Shown in pieces: positions 62,678 through 64,000 of a stretch of 64,000 bases of DNA. The DNA comes from JBCCCJ01 sp039029315. GTDB lineage: Bacteria; Bacteroidota; Bacteroidia; J057. Numbering within the stretch: position 1 is the first letter of the stretch; every line of letters starts with the position of its first letter. Position numbers and translations under genes: made by a program. The notes below the pieces were generated by a model. The model saw only the letters and a list, made by a program, of their open reading frames with translations. It had not been told where the DNA came from and did not search any database. The stretch is from contig JBCCGK010000032.1 in the NCBI GenBank assembly GCA_039029315.1, forward strand, positions 37,603-101,602, given 5' to 3'.

Positions 62678-64000
62678 ATGAATCACATGAAATTTTCAGC
62701 AGGATTGCTTATTTGGATCCTCTGTAGTTTCTCCCTCAGTTTTGCCCAGGTAACTTTGTTGCAGGAAAGCTTTGAGACGGATGGAGAAACCTCTCGTTAT
62801 ACCTCCAATTCCTTTAACAATCCCGCCCTCTCAGATGTCTGGGATCGGACGGATCAAAATCCAGCTCCCTATCATTCCCAGACCATCACTGCTGGCACTA
62901 GGGATGGTTCCTGGTACTGGGCTGGGGAAGACGTCTTTTCTGGGCTCGGAGGCTCAGATGCTTTTGTAACCCTCAATGCCTTCAATGTCTCTGGCTTCTC
63001 CAGCCTGGATGTGCAGATCGCCCTGGGGATCAGTCGTTTTGGACAAGGTAGATGGGAAAATGATGATTTTATGATCGTCGAGTATAATATGGACGCTGCC
63101 GGTTGGAATATCATCGGTTTGTTCAGGGGGAATAATCCTACGAATGGTCTTGGTGGAGCATTGTTTCAGGATACCGACAATAGTACCGTCTCTTTTGGGC
63201 CCTTTGGCACCGAAGTAACGGGCACTTTTGCTGATTTCACCCTGCCCATTCCTGTTACAGGGACCAGCATTCAAATCCGGGTTCGAACCAATTGTAATGG
63301 ATCGGAAGAGCCAGGTTTTGACAATATCCGGCTTCGAGGCATTGCTTCTGCCAATGATGCGCCTGTTCTGGCAAACATTGAAGGAGCTGCCATCAACTAT
63401 AATGAAGGTGATCCTGCAACGCAAGTGAGCAATACCATCACTGTCTCTGACAATGATGATGTGAATCTGGAGAGCGCGACTGTCAGCATCACAACTAACT
63501 TTGATGCCACAGAAGATGTGCTGGCTTTCACGGCCTCAGGCGGAATTACAGGTTCTTACAATCCAGCCACTGGCATTTTGTCTCTCTCAGGTACCTCTTC
63601 CCTGGCCAATTATCAGACAGTGCTTCGATCTGTTACCTATCAAAATACAGATGCTGCTGATGCCAGTGATGCCACTCGAACCATCACCTTCCAGGTCAAC
63701 GATGGCACAGACAATAGCAACCTTCAAACCAGAGATATCAACATCTCTACCAGCATCAATACCACTCCAGTTGCATTACCTTTCTGCGAAAGCTTCGAAA
63801 CCAATGGAGAAGGGGTTCGTTATGAATCCAATAACTTCACATCTGGATGTTCTTTTGCAGAAAGAGGCGTTGCGGGCACCAATGGATTTGGCTGCTTTGG
63901 GGAGATTATCGGTGGTGCTGATGGAGGATTTAATTTCTTTACAGAAAATACAGACTTTCAGCCAGGTGGCTTTACGATGACTTCTCAACCCTACATCATT
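62678..64000 (+). CDS. Large secreted adhesin-like protein (3' end outside window)
   Basis: A 441-codon frame runs open from ATG 62678 to the window end, so the C-terminus is missing. The signal peptide is MKFSAGLLIWILCSFSLSFAQ (an alternative ATG lies at 62687). A module starting ESFETDGETSRYTSNSF (about residues 29-210) ends in the FDNIRLRG strand. A cadherin/CHU-like domain follows (about 215-360; YNEGDPATQVSNTITVSDND, TYQNTDAADASD..RTITFQVNDG). A second module of the first kind then begins (CESFETNGEGVRYESNNF). Proteins of this type are long T9SS-exported surface adhesins. Its position after four tail-collar genes suggests joint surface function; that is inference. Confidence 0.85.
   Translation, partial: MNHMKFSAGLLIWILCSFSLSFAQVTLLQESFETDGETSRYTSNSFNNPALSDVWDRTDQNPAPYHSQTITAGTRDGSWYWAGEDVFSGLGGSDAFVTLNAFNVSGFSSLDVQIALGISRFGQGRWENDDFMIVEYNMDAAGWNIIGLFRGNNPTNGLGGALFQDTDNSTVSFGPFGTEVTGTFADFTLPIPVTGTSIQIRVRTNCNGSEEPGFDNIRLRGIASANDAPVLANIEGAAINYNEGDPATQVSNTITVSDNDDVNLESATVSITTNFDATEDVLAFTASGGITGSYNPATGILSLSGTSSLANYQTVLRSVTYQNTDAADASDATRTITFQVNDGTDNSNLQTRDINISTSINTTPVALPFCESFETNGEGVRYESNNFTSGCSFAERGVAGTNGFGCFGEIIGGADGGFNFFTENTDFQPGGFTMTSQPYII

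Overview
The window comes from a Bacteroidota chromosome, most likely a Saprospiria- or Cytophagia-type organism. The signs are many secreted proteins with type IX secretion (T9SS)-like C-terminal tails, lipoproteins with a SxxC-type lipobox, a reporter-propeller/LytS-type histidine kinase, a 7TM-type receptor cyclase, TIGR02757 and PrsW proteins, LamG/CARDB-like lipoproteins and a giant Bacteroidota-style RHS protein. I see no rRNA or tRNA genes, CRISPR array or complete insertion sequence. Family names are from memory of motifs and were not checked by a search.

Layout. 1-9 kb: the end of a one-piece sensor kinase, a YceI-like protein divergent from a CbpA-type J-domain protein, a 2OG-Fe(II) oxygenase, a secreted protein with a Cys-rich tail, a T9SS-tailed propeller-like protein, a 161-bp MITE-like palindrome (8106-8266) and a small membrane protein. 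9.1-32.4 kb: one long co-directional block ending in a strong terminator. It holds an outer-membrane-barrel-like protein, a leucine-rich-repeat-like protein, a secreted protein, an OmpH/Skp-like chaperone, a lipoprotein, a 2211-aa TcB/SpvB-like shell protein, a LolA-like carrier and a 3048-aa RHS protein with a variable C-terminal tip. A small probable immunity gene follows. I read this as a polymorphic-toxin operon that carries its own periplasmic and outer-membrane helpers. Base composition drops from about 50% to about 30% G+C inside the 3' part of the RHS gene and stays low through the immunity gene, as expected for a swapped toxin module.

32.4-39.9 kb: bestrophin-like channel, repeat-rich intergenic DNA, FAD amine oxidase, MATE transporter overlapping a Rof-like gene, CPXCG protein, T9SS-tailed protein and SDR dehydrogenase. 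39.9-51.3 kb: an accessory-looking region. It has a membrane-anchored protein with an N-terminal effector-associated-like domain (EAD11-like) and TPRs, five lipoproteins built from CARDB-, PPC-, FN3- and LamG-like domains (two are paralogues in convergent arms), and a long divergent Hsp70 next to a 110-aa GrpE-like protein.

51.6-59.1 kb: lipid kinase, SPOR-like lipoprotein, beta-helix lipoprotein, 7TM receptor guanylate/adenylate cyclase, TIGR02757 protein and PrsW protease. 59.5-64 kb: four tandem phage-tail-collar (MdpB-type) genes, then the 5' end of a large secreted adhesin-like gene that runs off the window.
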